NCBI GenBank assembly: GCA_018647275.1
Contig: JABGTH010000353.1
Span: forward strand, 1-12,804
Direction of reading: 5' to 3'
Length of the DNA stretch: 12,804 bases
DNA from: Paracoccaceae bacterium
GTDB lineage: Bacteria > Pseudomonadota > Alphaproteobacteria > Rhodobacterales > Rhodobacteraceae
Position 1 is the first letter of the stretch. Every line of letters begins with the position of its first letter. Both the position numbers and the translations under genes were made by a program. The notes under the pieces were generated by a model that saw only the letters and a program-made list of their open reading frames with translations, was not told the origin of the DNA and ran no database searches. Below, piece by piece: positions 6,785 to 12,804 of this stretch.

Positions 6785-7621
6785 ATGGCTCAGGCTAAAA
6801 AAGAAGGAAATCAGATCATCGAGTCTATTAAGACAGTGGTCTATGCGTTGCTCATCGCAGGTGTTTTCCGCACTCTATTTTTCCAACCCTTCTGGATCCC
6901 GTCAGGTTCGATGAAAGAAACGCTTTTGATTGGTGATTTCCTATTCGTAAACAAGATGGCTTATGGCTATTCATACGCGTCCTGTCCCAGCATTCGCCTT
7001 GATCGTTTTGGCGTTAACCTAGACGCACAGAAAATCTGTGGTGCGTTTGATGGCAACAATGGTCGTTTCTGGGCCGGTGATCCGGAGCGTGGCGATGTTG
7101 TTGTGTTCCGCCATCCTGTTAATGGGACCGATTACATCAAGCGACTGGTTGGATTGCCCGGTGACAAAGTGCAGGTCAAAAATGGAATTCTACACTTGAA
7201 CGACGTTGCTGTTCCACAAACACCTGCAGGAACATTCACAGAAGTTAAAGGCCCACAGGGACCACACCGTCTTGAGCCAAGATGCGAAAATGGTCCTGTT
7301 GGCAAAGGTGCAGTTTGTGAGAAATCACGCTGGACTGAGACATTCCCCGATGGATCACAGCATGTCGTTTTGAATATCGCGAACCAAGGCCAAGACAACA
7401 CGGGTATTTTCCTAGTCCCTGAAGGCCACTATTTCTTCATGGGAGATAATCGCGATAACTCAACTGATAGCCGGTTTGCCCAGCTGGGTGGTGGTGTTGG
7501 ATTTGTACCTTATGAAAACTTAATTGGTCGAGCTGATAGGATCATGTTCTCGTCAGCGGGCAGCTCAATGTTGTATTTCTGGACTTGGCGCAGTGATCGT
7601 TTCTTTAAGAGTGTAAATTGA
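6785..7621 (+). CDS. lepB: Signal peptidase I
   Basis: LepB is the membrane-bound protease that removes signal peptides from exported proteins. From the ATG at 6785 it has 278 residues: one N-terminal transmembrane segment (about 15-33), then the periplasmic catalytic part with IPSGSMKETL (nucleophile Ser42), YIKRLVGLPGD (general-base Lys119) and MGDNRDNSTDSR. Two extra cysteine pairs lie outside the motifs: Cys67/Cys85 and Cys167/Cys178 (the second as C-x10-C). I recall the same cysteines in other Rhodobacteraceae LepB proteins; periplasmic disulfides are plausible. In-frame TTG 6728 and ATG 6731 would add 18-19 non-hydrophobic residues and lack a ribosome-binding site, whereas AGGGA (6770-6774) lies 10 nt before 6785. 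It precedes rnc by 43 nt, the classic lepB-rnc-era order. Confidence 0.96.
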   Translation: MAQAKKEGNQIIESIKTVVYALLIAGVFRTLFFQPFWIPSGSMKETLLIGDFLFVNKMAYGYSYASCPSIRLDRFGVNLDAQKICGAFDGNNGRFWAGDPERGDVVVFRHPVNGTDYIKRLVGLPGDKVQVKNGILHLNDVAVPQTPAGTFTEVKGPQGPHRLEPRCENGPVGKGAVCEKSRWTETFPDGSQHVVLNIANQGQDNTGIFLVPEGHYFFMGDNRDNSTDSRFAQLGGGVGFVPYENLIGRADRIMFSSAGSSMLYFWTWRSDRFFKSVN

Positions 7622-7664
7622 TACGAATGAACGCATATGGGCCGATAACGTTGGATGGATCGAT

Positions 7665-8345
7665 ATGAAACTAAGTGCTGAGCTAAAAGCATTTGAGGTT
7701 CGTATTGGCCATGCGTTTAAAGACACAGCTCTGTTATCGCGTGCTGTTACGCATTCATCGATGTCGTCCAATACGCGCAGTGACAACCAGCGTATGGAGT
7801 TCTTAGGTGACCGCGTCTTGGGGCTTGTGATGTCTGAGGCGCTATACCTTAGCGACCTGGATGCGGCTGAGGGACAGCTTGCGCCGCGTTACAACGCGTT
7901 GGTGCGCAAAGAGACTTGTGCAGACGTCGCCCGCGAGATTGGTATTGGTGAGGTCTTGCGACTTGGCCGATCCGAGATGATTTCTGGTGGGCGTCGTAAA
8001 CAAGCCTTGTTGGGTGATGCGATGGAAGCTGTAATTGCTGCTGTTTATCTGGATTCTGGATATGACACTGCGCGCGATTTTATCCTTAGGTTTTGGAGAA
8101 CACGGGTTGAAGGCGTCGAAGACGATGCCCGTGATCCTAAAACAGCGCTACAAGAATGGGCCCAAGCCCGTAAAATGAACCCGCCGAAATATGTTGAAAC
8201 GTCTCGTAGCGGACCCGACCATGCACCTGTCTTCACAATTGCCGCCCGACTTGATTCTGGGGCTGAGGCGATTGCGACAGCAGGATCAAAACGACAGGCA
8301 GAACAGGCAGCGGCCAAAGCGCTTTTGTCGGAATTGGAGAACTAA
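7665..8345 (+). CDS. rnc: Ribonuclease III
   Basis: RNase III cleaves double-stranded RNA, including the 30S rRNA precursor and structured mRNAs. The 226-residue protein has the catalytic domain (about 1-150) with the signature QRMEFLGDRVLGL containing Glu45 and Asp49, and GDAMEAVIAAVYLD with Asp118 and Glu121; these four acidic residues are the metal-binding set. A double-stranded RNA-binding domain follows (about 152-225), with DPKTALQEWAQ at its start and a GSKRQAEQAAAKALL helix at its end. The ATG at 7665 has only weak GGA-type sites 5-9 nt upstream. The gene ends 1 nt before era and carries the era ribosome-binding site (GGAGA, 8336-8340) in its last codons, so translation of the two is probably coupled. 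Confidence 0.97.
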   Translation: MKLSAELKAFEVRIGHAFKDTALLSRAVTHSSMSSNTRSDNQRMEFLGDRVLGLVMSEALYLSDLDAAEGQLAPRYNALVRKETCADVAREIGIGEVLRLGRSEMISGGRRKQALLGDAMEAVIAAVYLDSGYDTARDFILRFWRTRVEGVEDDARDPKTALQEWAQARKMNPPKYVETSRSGPDHAPVFTIAARLDSGAEAIATAGSKRQAEQAAAKALLSELEN

Positions 8346-8346
8346 C

Positions 8347-9255
8347 ATGACCACCCGCGCAGGCTTTGTAGCCCTTATCGGCGAACCGAATGCAGGTAAG
8401 TCAACTTTGCTCAACCGTATGGTTGGGGCAAAAGTATCAATAGTAACGCACAAAGTGCAAACAACGCGGGCCCGTATCCGTGGTGTCGCGATGGAAGGTG
8501 AGACGCAAATCGTTTTTGTCGACACGCCAGGCTTGTTCGCGCCAAAACGCCGTTTGGACCGCGCAATGGTTGCTGCGGCTTGGAGTGGTGCAGCCGATGC
8601 GGACGTTGTTGTTCTTTTGGTCGAAGCTAACCGTGGTATCACGGAGGGCGTAGAGCGTATCCTTGAGGGCCTGAATGACATCGGTGAACATCGCAAGGTT
8701 GCATTGGCTGTGAACAAGATCGACCGCGTCGAGGCCCCTAAATTGTTGGGCCTGACTAGTGCGTTAAACGAGCGGTATCCATTTACAGAAACATTCCTAA
8801 TTTCTGCTGAGAAAGGCCACGGCGTTGATACGCTGCGCAAGTGGCTGGCTGAAGAAGTGCCAGAGGGGCCGTGGTTATATCCTGAAGATCAAATCGCTGA
8901 CCTTCCGCTGCGCATGATTGCGGCAGAAATGACCCGTGAAAAGTTGACCCTACGCCTTCATCAAGAGCTGCCTTACCAGCTGACGGTGGAAACTGAGAAA
9001 TGGGAAGAGCGTAAAGATGGCTCAGCACGTATTGACCAGATTATCTACGTTATCCGCGACGGCCACAAAGGCATTCTGCTGGGCCACAAAGGTGAGACCA
9101 TAAAAGCGGTTTCAAAAGCCTCGCGAGAAGAGCTGGAAGAATTCCTTGGCCGCCGGGTACATTTGTTCCTACAGGTTAAAGTTCGCAGCGGCTGGTTGGA
9201 TGAAGCCGAACGCTATTCTGAAATGGGTTTAAATTTCAAAGATGGAAATGCCTGA
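8347..9255 (+). CDS. era: GTPase Era
   Basis: Era is an essential GTPase that binds 16S rRNA near its 3' end and helps mature the 30S subunit. The 302-residue protein has the G1 loop GEPNAGKST (12-20), a G2-region threonine pair (39-40), the G3 motif DTPG (59-62), the G4 motif NKID (123-126), an SAEKG G5-like segment, and a C-terminal KH domain with the RNA-binding GHKG loop at 246-249. Family length is about 300. I chose the ATG at 8347: TTRAGFVALIGEPNAGKS is the usual N-terminus, and GGAGA lies 6 nt upstream; longer reading of the frame would run into rnc. It lies 1 nt after the rnc stop. A hairpin follows the gene. Confidence 0.97.
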   Translation: MTTRAGFVALIGEPNAGKSTLLNRMVGAKVSIVTHKVQTTRARIRGVAMEGETQIVFVDTPGLFAPKRRLDRAMVAAAWSGAADADVVVLLVEANRGITEGVERILEGLNDIGEHRKVALAVNKIDRVEAPKLLGLTSALNERYPFTETFLISAEKGHGVDTLRKWLAEEVPEGPWLYPEDQIADLPLRMIAAEMTREKLTLRLHQELPYQLTVETEKWEERKDGSARIDQIIYVIRDGHKGILLGHKGETIKAVSKASREELEEFLGRRVHLFLQVKVRSGWLDEAERYSEMGLNFKDGNA

Positions 9256-9260
9256 GCCAA

Positions 9261-9284
9261 TCTCCAACCGGCCCCTCGGGGAGA
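9261..9284 (+). terminator. Hairpin between era and the DUF1491 gene
   Basis: Seven nt or less past the era stop, TCTCC (9261-9265) plus CCG (9268-9270) pairs with CGG (9277-9279) plus GGAGA (9280-9284). This gives an 8-bp GC-rich stem with a 2-nt bulge (AA) and a 6-nt loop. It is followed by GTTTATTGGG, an interrupted T-tract. It may be a weak or partial terminator, or an mRNA-stabilising stem that sets different levels of era and the downstream pair. The structure is read from the sequence; its role is inferred. Confidence 0.4.
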
Positions 9285-9318
9285 GTTTATTGGGTAAGAC
9301 GATGCCCAAGGGGTGCGC

Positions 9319-9648
9319 ATGGCAAAGCTAACATCACGCTTTTGGGTGGATGCGTACCTCACACGTTTGCGCATGTTTGATATTCCTGCTTTCGTTGTTG
9401 CACATGGTGACGATTCGGGTGGTGCGGTTTTGGTGAAGTTAAGCACGTTGGACGGCAAAGCCGTTTTGTTCCAGCGTTCCTTTGATCTGATGACTGGCGA
9501 ACGAAGTTGGTCGGAATTGACAAGTGGATCTGATCGGGATGTTGATGCATCTATCGATTGCCAAAAAGGTTTTGACCCAGATGTGTGGGTGATCGAAGTC
9601 GAAGATCGGTTGGGACGTCACCTGTTAGATCAAGAGGGACTTTCCTGA
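9319..9648 (+). CDS. DUF1491 family protein
   Basis: A small conserved alphaproteobacterial protein of unknown function, 109 residues. It begins MAKLTSRFWVDAYLTRLRM, has a central beta-rich part (GGAVLVKLSTLDGKAVLFQRS, split by polar turns) and ends with DPDVWVIEVEDRLGRHLLD. Those segments, with the Trp and the D-P-D-x-W-x-I-E-V-E pattern, are what I recognise as DUF1491. There is no signal peptide, membrane segment or known catalytic motif. The ATG at 9319 has AAGGGG (9308-9313) 5 nt upstream; a GTG at 9313 lies inside that site and is unlikely. It ends 1 nt before recO, so the two are almost certainly co-translated, which is the only hint to a role. Confidence 0.85.
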   Translation: MAKLTSRFWVDAYLTRLRMFDIPAFVVAHGDDSGGAVLVKLSTLDGKAVLFQRSFDLMTGERSWSELTSGSDRDVDASIDCQKGFDPDVWVIEVEDRLGRHLLDQEGLS

Positions 9649-9649
9649 T

Positions 9650-10375
9650 ATGGAATGGCGCGGCGCGGGCATATTAGTGGCTGTGCGACGCCATGGCGAG
9701 AGCTCCGCTATTATTGACGTCTTTACTGAAACGCATGGACTTCATGCCGGTGTTGTCCGAGGTGGGGCAGGGCGGCGAATGGGGCCAATTTTACAACCTG
9801 GCGCACAATTGGATGTTGTGTGGCGGGCACGCCTTGAAGACCACATTGGCAGTTATACTGTCGAACCCATCCGTAGTCGCGCAGTGGCGGCTATGTCAGA
9901 TCGGTTAATGTTGGCGGGGCTGAACGCAGTTACGAGTTTGTTGAGTTATTGTTTGCCTGAACGTCAAACCCATGCGGCCCTTTATCGCCAGACAGAACAG
10001 TTGCTTGATCTCCTGGAGCACCCAGAGGTTTGGCCACTGGCTTATTTGAAGTGGGAAATGGCCTTATTGGCTGAGGTTGGTTTTGCGCTGCAGCTTGATG
10101 CCTGTGCCGTGTCGGGTGTGACGGCCGATTTAGGCTTTGTTTCGCCAAAGTCAGGCCGCGCTGTTTCACGTGCTGCGGCTGGCGAATGGGTCGATCGATT
10201 ATTGCCATTACCAGATATTTTGCGAGGCATTGGAAATGCCCCAGATCTTGAAGTTTTTGAAGGTCTTAAGACGACAGGCCATTTCTTTCACTCACAGGTT
10301 GCTGTGATATTGGGTGGACATCCATTACCTGAGGCGCGGGCGCGTTTTGTTGATGCCTTTAGTCGTCGGCTTTAA
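9650..10375 (+). CDS. recO: DNA repair protein RecO
   Basis: RecO works with RecR (and RecF) to load RecA onto SSB-coated single-stranded DNA at gaps. The 241-residue protein has the N-terminal OB-fold (about 1-80; MEWRGAGILVAVRRHGESSAIIDVFTE split over its first strands, then HGLHAGVVRGGAGR) and an all-helical C-terminal domain. The C-terminal domain of many RecO proteins has a four-cysteine zinc site; here only Cys152 (DACAVSG) remains at that place, and the matching later segment reads FVSPKSGRAVS without cysteines. I recall the same in relatives, so this is probably a clade trait rather than decay. The ATG at 9650 lies 1 nt after the DUF1491 stop, with AGAGGGA (9633-9639) 10 nt upstream. 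Its last 17 nt overlap the end of the opposite-strand META gene. Confidence 0.93.
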   Translation: MEWRGAGILVAVRRHGESSAIIDVFTETHGLHAGVVRGGAGRRMGPILQPGAQLDVVWRARLEDHIGSYTVEPIRSRAVAAMSDRLMLAGLNAVTSLLSYCLPERQTHAALYRQTEQLLDLLEHPEVWPLAYLKWEMALLAEVGFALQLDACAVSGVTADLGFVSPKSGRAVSRAAAGEWVDRLLPLPDILRGIGNAPDLEVFEGLKTTGHFFHSQVAVILGGHPLPEARARFVDAFSRRL

Positions 10376-10748
10376 ATACCATATTCTTTCCCTCTGGTGT
10401 GTTGAGGATTAGTACGTCCCCAAGAACCTCCGAGAGGGTCATCTGCCGCAGAATCGTGAAGTATTCGGTTTCTTTTCGCAGATCGCCACAGGCCATTTTT
10501 GTGGCAAGGATCAGGCCAACTTCAAACCACGGATAAGGAACTGTCATGTTGGCGGAATATCGATTGCATGGTGCTTTGCCTGCGATAGTATCATCATCCG
10601 GGAAGGTTAGCGTTGCGCTGGCATTGAAGGGTTGTCCATTGATTTCAACCAAAGTCCATTCCCGAGCTGCGGCACCGTAGATTCGCACGGTTTCGTCTGC
10701 TTGGCACGCGGGAATAAACGCTAGAAGTGCGAGGACAGCAAAGCGCAT
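10359..10748 (-). CDS. META-domain (HslJ-like) putative lipoprotein
   Basis: A 129-residue exported protein. The N-terminus is a short hydrophobic signal ending FIPAC, with Cys15 at a lipobox-like site (Ile -3, Pro -2, Ala -1), so a lipoprotein is likely but the box is imperfect. The rest resembles the META/HslJ domain: REWTLVEINGQP (29-40), an F-P-D-D-D-T-I-A-G strand pair, APCNRYSANM (59-68) with Cys61, and ATKMACGD with Cys87, which could pair with Cys61. HslJ-type proteins are envelope-associated and poorly understood. The ATG at 10748 has AAGGA about 6 nt upstream. It lies 62 nt downstream of mcd on the same strand, so it may share its transcript. Its 3' end overlaps recO by 17 nt tail to tail. 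Confidence 0.8.
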   Translation of the reverse strand: MRFAVLALLAFIPACQADETVRIYGAAAREWTLVEINGQPFNASATLTFPDDDTIAGKAPCNRYSANMTVPYPWFEVGLILATKMACGDLRKETEYFTILRQMTLSEVLGDVLILNTPEGKNMVFKADD

Positions 10749-10810
10749 AGGGGTCCTTGTTTGCAGTGTTACGCCCTCATTCTCTATTAATTTAAATCCG
10801 GCGGCGAATC

Positions 10811-12499
10811 TTATCCCAGAAGCCGGCGGGCAATCACTTGCGCTTGAATTTCTGCGGCACCTTCAAAGATATTGAGAATACGCGCATCGCACAAAACGCG
10901 GCTAATTTTGTATTCAAGCGCAAAGCCATTGCCGCCATGAATTTGCAAGCCGTTGTCGGCAGCTGCCCATGCAACACGTGCGCCGAGTAGCTTGGCCATT
11001 CCCGCTTCGACGTCACAACGGCGTCCTTCATCTTTCTCAAAAGCTGAGAAGTAAGTGAGTTGGCGTGCAACCATAATTTCGACCGCCATCATGGCAAGCT
11101 TGTTTGCCACACGCGGAAATTCGATCAATGATTTTCCAAATTGTTTCCTGTCGATGGCATATTGCATTGAAAGATCCAGCGCCGATTGTGCGACGCCGAT
11201 TGCACGGGCTGCGGTTTGAATTCTTGCGGATTCAAATGTTTCCATCAATTGTTTGAATCCCTTGCCTTCTTCTCCGCCTAGCAAATTCTGTTCTTTAACT
11301 TGGAACCCATCAAAAGCGATTTCGTATTCTTTCATGCCTCGATAACCGAGCACTTCAATTTCGCTACCTGTCATGCCCTCTGTCGGGAATGGATTGCTGT
11401 CGTCGCCGGGTGTCTTTTCGGCAAGGAACATAGACAGCCCCTTGTAAGTGTCATCATCTGGGTTTGTCCGTGCAAGTAGGGTCATTACCTGAGTGCGGAC
11501 GGCATGGGTGATCCATGTTTTATTGCCCCTTATTTGATAATTTCCATTTTCGTCCTTGACCGCGCGTGTGCGCAGAGCCCCTAGATCTGACCCTGTATTT
11601 GGCTCTGTGAACACGGCCGTTGGCAAGGTTTCAGCAGATGCGAGTTTTGGTAGCCACTTTTGTTTTTGTTCATCAGTGCCGCCTGCAATGATCAGTTCAG
11701 CTGCAATTTCGGATCGCGTGCCAAGAGATCCGACGCCAATATAGCCACGAGATAACTCTTCGGAAACAACGCACATGGACGCCTTTGACAGGCCAAAACC
11801 TCCATATTGTTCCGGAATTGTCAGTCCAAATACGCCCATTTCGGCCAGCTCGTCGATGATCTTCATCGGGATTAATTCATCCTTGAGGTGCCAATCATGT
11901 GCGAAGGGTTCAATTTTCTCTATTGTGTAGCGACGGAATTGTTCGCGGATCATTTCCAGCTCGTCATCAAGCCCTGTTGTGCCAACCGTTACGTTTGCTG
12001 ATTGCTCTTGAATCAATTCAACCAGCCGAACACGTGCGTTCTGCGTGTTTCCCTGCTGGGTCAAGGTTTGAACGGCGGGTTCCATTAGGCCCTGCATTTC
12101 ATTTTGGCTCAGCCCCAGATCCTGTAAACGTAAAATCTCACCTTGGTTCATCTGGATTCCGCCGTAAATTTGCCAGAGATATTCGCCGAAAGTGATTTGA
12201 AGAATTAACTGTTCAGTTTCACCAAATGTGTTGGTTTGATTTAATTTCTCCGCCCATCTTTGCATTTGGGTCAAGGATTGCGAGTAGGTGGCAAACCACG
12301 CAAGGCCATGTGTCGCGGTTTGATGTTCTTCGACTAAGCGTGCAGAGACGCGCCCGTCGACTGAAACGCGCGCGCGCAGCTGTTGGGTCGCTGTCTTAAC
12401 AATAGTGTGGACGGGTTTAAGTGCCGCCAGCGTGAGGGACAGAAGGTTGTTCAAGATAATCTGGGTATCATCGTGTCGGTTTAGCTGGTCGCGCGGCAT
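10811..12499 (-). CDS. mcd: (2S)-methylsuccinyl-CoA dehydrogenase
   Basis: Mcd oxidises (2S)-methylsuccinyl-CoA to mesaconyl-CoA with FAD, a step of the ethylmalonyl-CoA pathway for acetyl-CoA assimilation. The 562-residue protein is an acyl-CoA dehydrogenase with an extra N-terminal domain of about 170 residues, a hallmark of Mcd; ordinary family members have about 380-400. The core shows EMGVFGLTIPEQYGGFGLS, the FAD/substrate segment TAVFTEPNTGSDLG, LQIHGGNGFALEYKISR, and NIFEGAAEIQ with the canonical catalytic glutamate position at Glu546. The N-terminal part (DDTQIILNNLL, FGEYLWQIYGGIQMNQGEI) matches what I recall of Rhodobacter Mcd. AAGGA lies 8 nt before the ATG. Another ACAD with an extended N-terminus is the main alternative; no other pathway genes are in view to confirm. 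Confidence 0.85.
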   Translation of the reverse strand: MPRDQLNRHDDTQIILNNLLSLTLAALKPVHTIVKTATQQLRARVSVDGRVSARLVEEHQTATHGLAWFATYSQSLTQMQRWAEKLNQTNTFGETEQLILQITFGEYLWQIYGGIQMNQGEILRLQDLGLSQNEMQGLMEPAVQTLTQQGNTQNARVRLVELIQEQSANVTVGTTGLDDELEMIREQFRRYTIEKIEPFAHDWHLKDELIPMKIIDELAEMGVFGLTIPEQYGGFGLSKASMCVVSEELSRGYIGVGSLGTRSEIAAELIIAGGTDEQKQKWLPKLASAETLPTAVFTEPNTGSDLGALRTRAVKDENGNYQIRGNKTWITHAVRTQVMTLLARTNPDDDTYKGLSMFLAEKTPGDDSNPFPTEGMTGSEIEVLGYRGMKEYEIAFDGFQVKEQNLLGGEEGKGFKQLMETFESARIQTAARAIGVAQSALDLSMQYAIDRKQFGKSLIEFPRVANKLAMMAVEIMVARQLTYFSAFEKDEGRRCDVEAGMAKLLGARVAWAAADNGLQIHGGNGFALEYKISRVLCDARILNIFEGAAEIQAQVIARRLLG

Positions 12500-12525
12500 T
12501 TGGAGATTCCTTATTTGTTAGTAAC

Positions 12526-12554
12526 AGTTTATTCCAAGCGCCCTCGATGCGCAA
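12526..12554 (-). promoter_or_regulatory. Possible mcd promoter
   Basis: On the minus strand TTGCGC (plus-strand 12549-12554) and TAAACT (12526-12531) are separated by exactly 17 nt, with the -10 box about 27 nt before the mcd start. Each hexamer matches the sigma-70 consensus only in part (3 and 4 of 6). The spacing and place fit, and the A/T block just upstream could act like an UP element. This is a tentative call. Confidence 0.25.
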
Positions 12555-12566
12555 TAAAGATGCTAG

Positions 12567-12593
12567 AATATTATAAAAATAATTATATTATTA
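12567..12593. promoter_or_regulatory. 27-bp pure A/T block in the mcd/permease divergent region
   Basis: All 27 bases from 12567 to 12593 are A or T, unlike the rest of this roughly half-GC window. The block includes ATTATA and TATTATT runs on both strands and a self-complementary ATAATTAT. It sits between the two divergent genes, 68 nt from mcd and 52 nt from the permease start. Likely roles are an easily melted promoter element, an UP element, or a nucleoid-protein binding site. The composition is seen directly; the role is inferred. Confidence 0.45.
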
Positions 12594-12615
12594 CTCAGCT
12601 CTTTTTATCGTGTTG

Positions 12616-12626
12616 TGATCTGATCA
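12616..12626. promoter_or_regulatory. Palindrome TGATC-T-GATCA upstream of the permease gene
   Basis: A perfect 11-bp dyad (5-bp arms, one central T) lies 19 nt before the permease ATG. Two further flanking T/A positions also match symmetrically (TTGTGATC against GATCAAAG, one mismatch in between). It resembles a small operator. It is close to, but not, an FNR box (TTGAT-N4-ATCAA), because the spacing is off. No factor can be named. Confidence 0.3.
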
Positions 12627-12644
12627 AAGTGTTATAGCGCGGCC

Positions 12645-12804
12645 ATGGAACCAATTCTCGATATCCTTACAGTCCAACACTTGGCTTTGGCGGCCTTTGT
12701 TGCGGTAGGTGCAGGCATGGTTAAAGGGATCGTGGGATTTGCGATGCCGATGATATTTGTTTCAGGGCTCAGCACCTTTTTGGCACCAGAGTTGGCGTTG
12801 GCTG
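12645..12804 (+). CDS. TauE/SafE (TSUP) family permease, N-terminal part
   Basis: Only 53 full codons are in the window. The N-terminus MEPILDILTVQHLALAAF leads into a hydrophobic helix and the segment GMVKGIVGFAMPMIFVSGLS, where the K-G-I-V-G-F pattern and following Pro are typical of the first repeat of TSUP (sulfite exporter TauE/SafE) permeases. These inner-membrane proteins move sulfite, sulfoacetate or other organic anions; the substrate cannot be told here. The ATG at 12645 is the first possible start, because the frame has a TGA at 12621; no convincing ribosome-binding site precedes it. It diverges from mcd across a 145-nt AT-rich region and continues past the right edge. Confidence 0.75.
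   Translation, partial: MEPILDILTVQHLALAAFVAVGAGMVKGIVGFAMPMIFVSGLSTFLAPELALA

Noticed and set aside
8286..8840. 184-codon open frame on the minus strand
   Set aside because: It lies antisense to rnc and era, both of which have full motif sets. The peptide is low-complexity Ser/Arg/Pro-rich and has no recognisable domain.
10798..10826. Possible terminator across the mcd stop codon (CCGGC paired with GCCGG, followed by an AT-rich stretch)
   Set aside because: Only 5 bp with a 19-nt loop, and the arms come from a repeated GC-rich motif; too weak to call.
12614..12627. FNR- or CRP-type binding site
   Set aside because: The half-sites look similar, but the spacing is wrong for TTGAT-N4-ATCAA and for TGTGA-N6-TCACA; kept only as an unassigned palindrome.
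1..12804. Mobile elements, CRISPR arrays, tRNA genes, defence systems
   Set aside because: I looked for transposase or integrase motifs, spaced direct repeats and cloverleaf signatures and saw none. Gene order and content look like ordinary vertically inherited core genome.

Overview
The window looks like chromosomal core DNA of an alphaproteobacterium, most likely a marine Rhodobacteraceae (Roseobacter-group) member of moderate GC. This rests on gene order (folK, rpoZ, rsh, DUF2062, pdxJ, acpS, lepB, rnc, era, DUF1491, recO), on Rhodobacteraceae-like protein features (short RecO without a zinc-cysteine cluster, LepB with two periplasmic cysteine pairs), and on a methylsuccinyl-CoA dehydrogenase, an enzyme of the ethylmalonyl-CoA pathway. 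I saw no transposase, integrase, phage gene, tRNA, rRNA or CRISPR array.

Layout. Positions 1-1476, minus strand: an NYN-domain (LabA/DUF88-type) protein followed by the 5' part of ispH, which runs off the left edge. A hairpin sits just after the NYN stop codon. Positions 1477-1629 are a divergent promoter region with a consensus -10 box in front of folK. Positions 1630-10375, plus strand: eleven tightly packed genes, folK, rpoZ, rsh, a DUF2062 membrane protein, pdxJ, acpS, lepB, rnc, era, a DUF1491 protein and recO. Several pairs overlap or lie 1 nt apart, which suggests one or a few operons. The main breaks are 73 nt before rpoZ, 94 nt before pdxJ and 63 nt before the DUF1491 gene. Positions 10359-12499, minus strand: mcd, then a small META-domain (HslJ-like) lipoprotein whose end overlaps the end of recO by 17 bp. 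Positions 12500-12644 are an AT-rich divergent control region, followed by the start of a TauE/SafE-type permease cut by the right edge.

How the genes fit together. The plus-strand block is housekeeping: folate (folK), vitamin B6 (pdxJ) and acyl-carrier-protein activation (acpS); RNA polymerase omega next to the single bifunctional ppGpp enzyme (stringent response); protein export (lepB); RNA processing and 30S maturation (rnc, era); and recombinational repair (recO). IspH belongs to isoprenoid synthesis, and Mcd to acetyl-CoA assimilation.

I found no evidence for a new multi-gene system. The points most worth a second look are small: a stem that would mask the rpoZ ribosome-binding site, hairpins after the NYN gene and after era, the 17-bp antisense overlap of recO with the META gene, a 27-bp pure A/T block with a nearby palindrome between mcd and the permease gene, and three uncharacterised conserved proteins (NYN, DUF2062, DUF1491) embedded among RNA and stringent-response genes.
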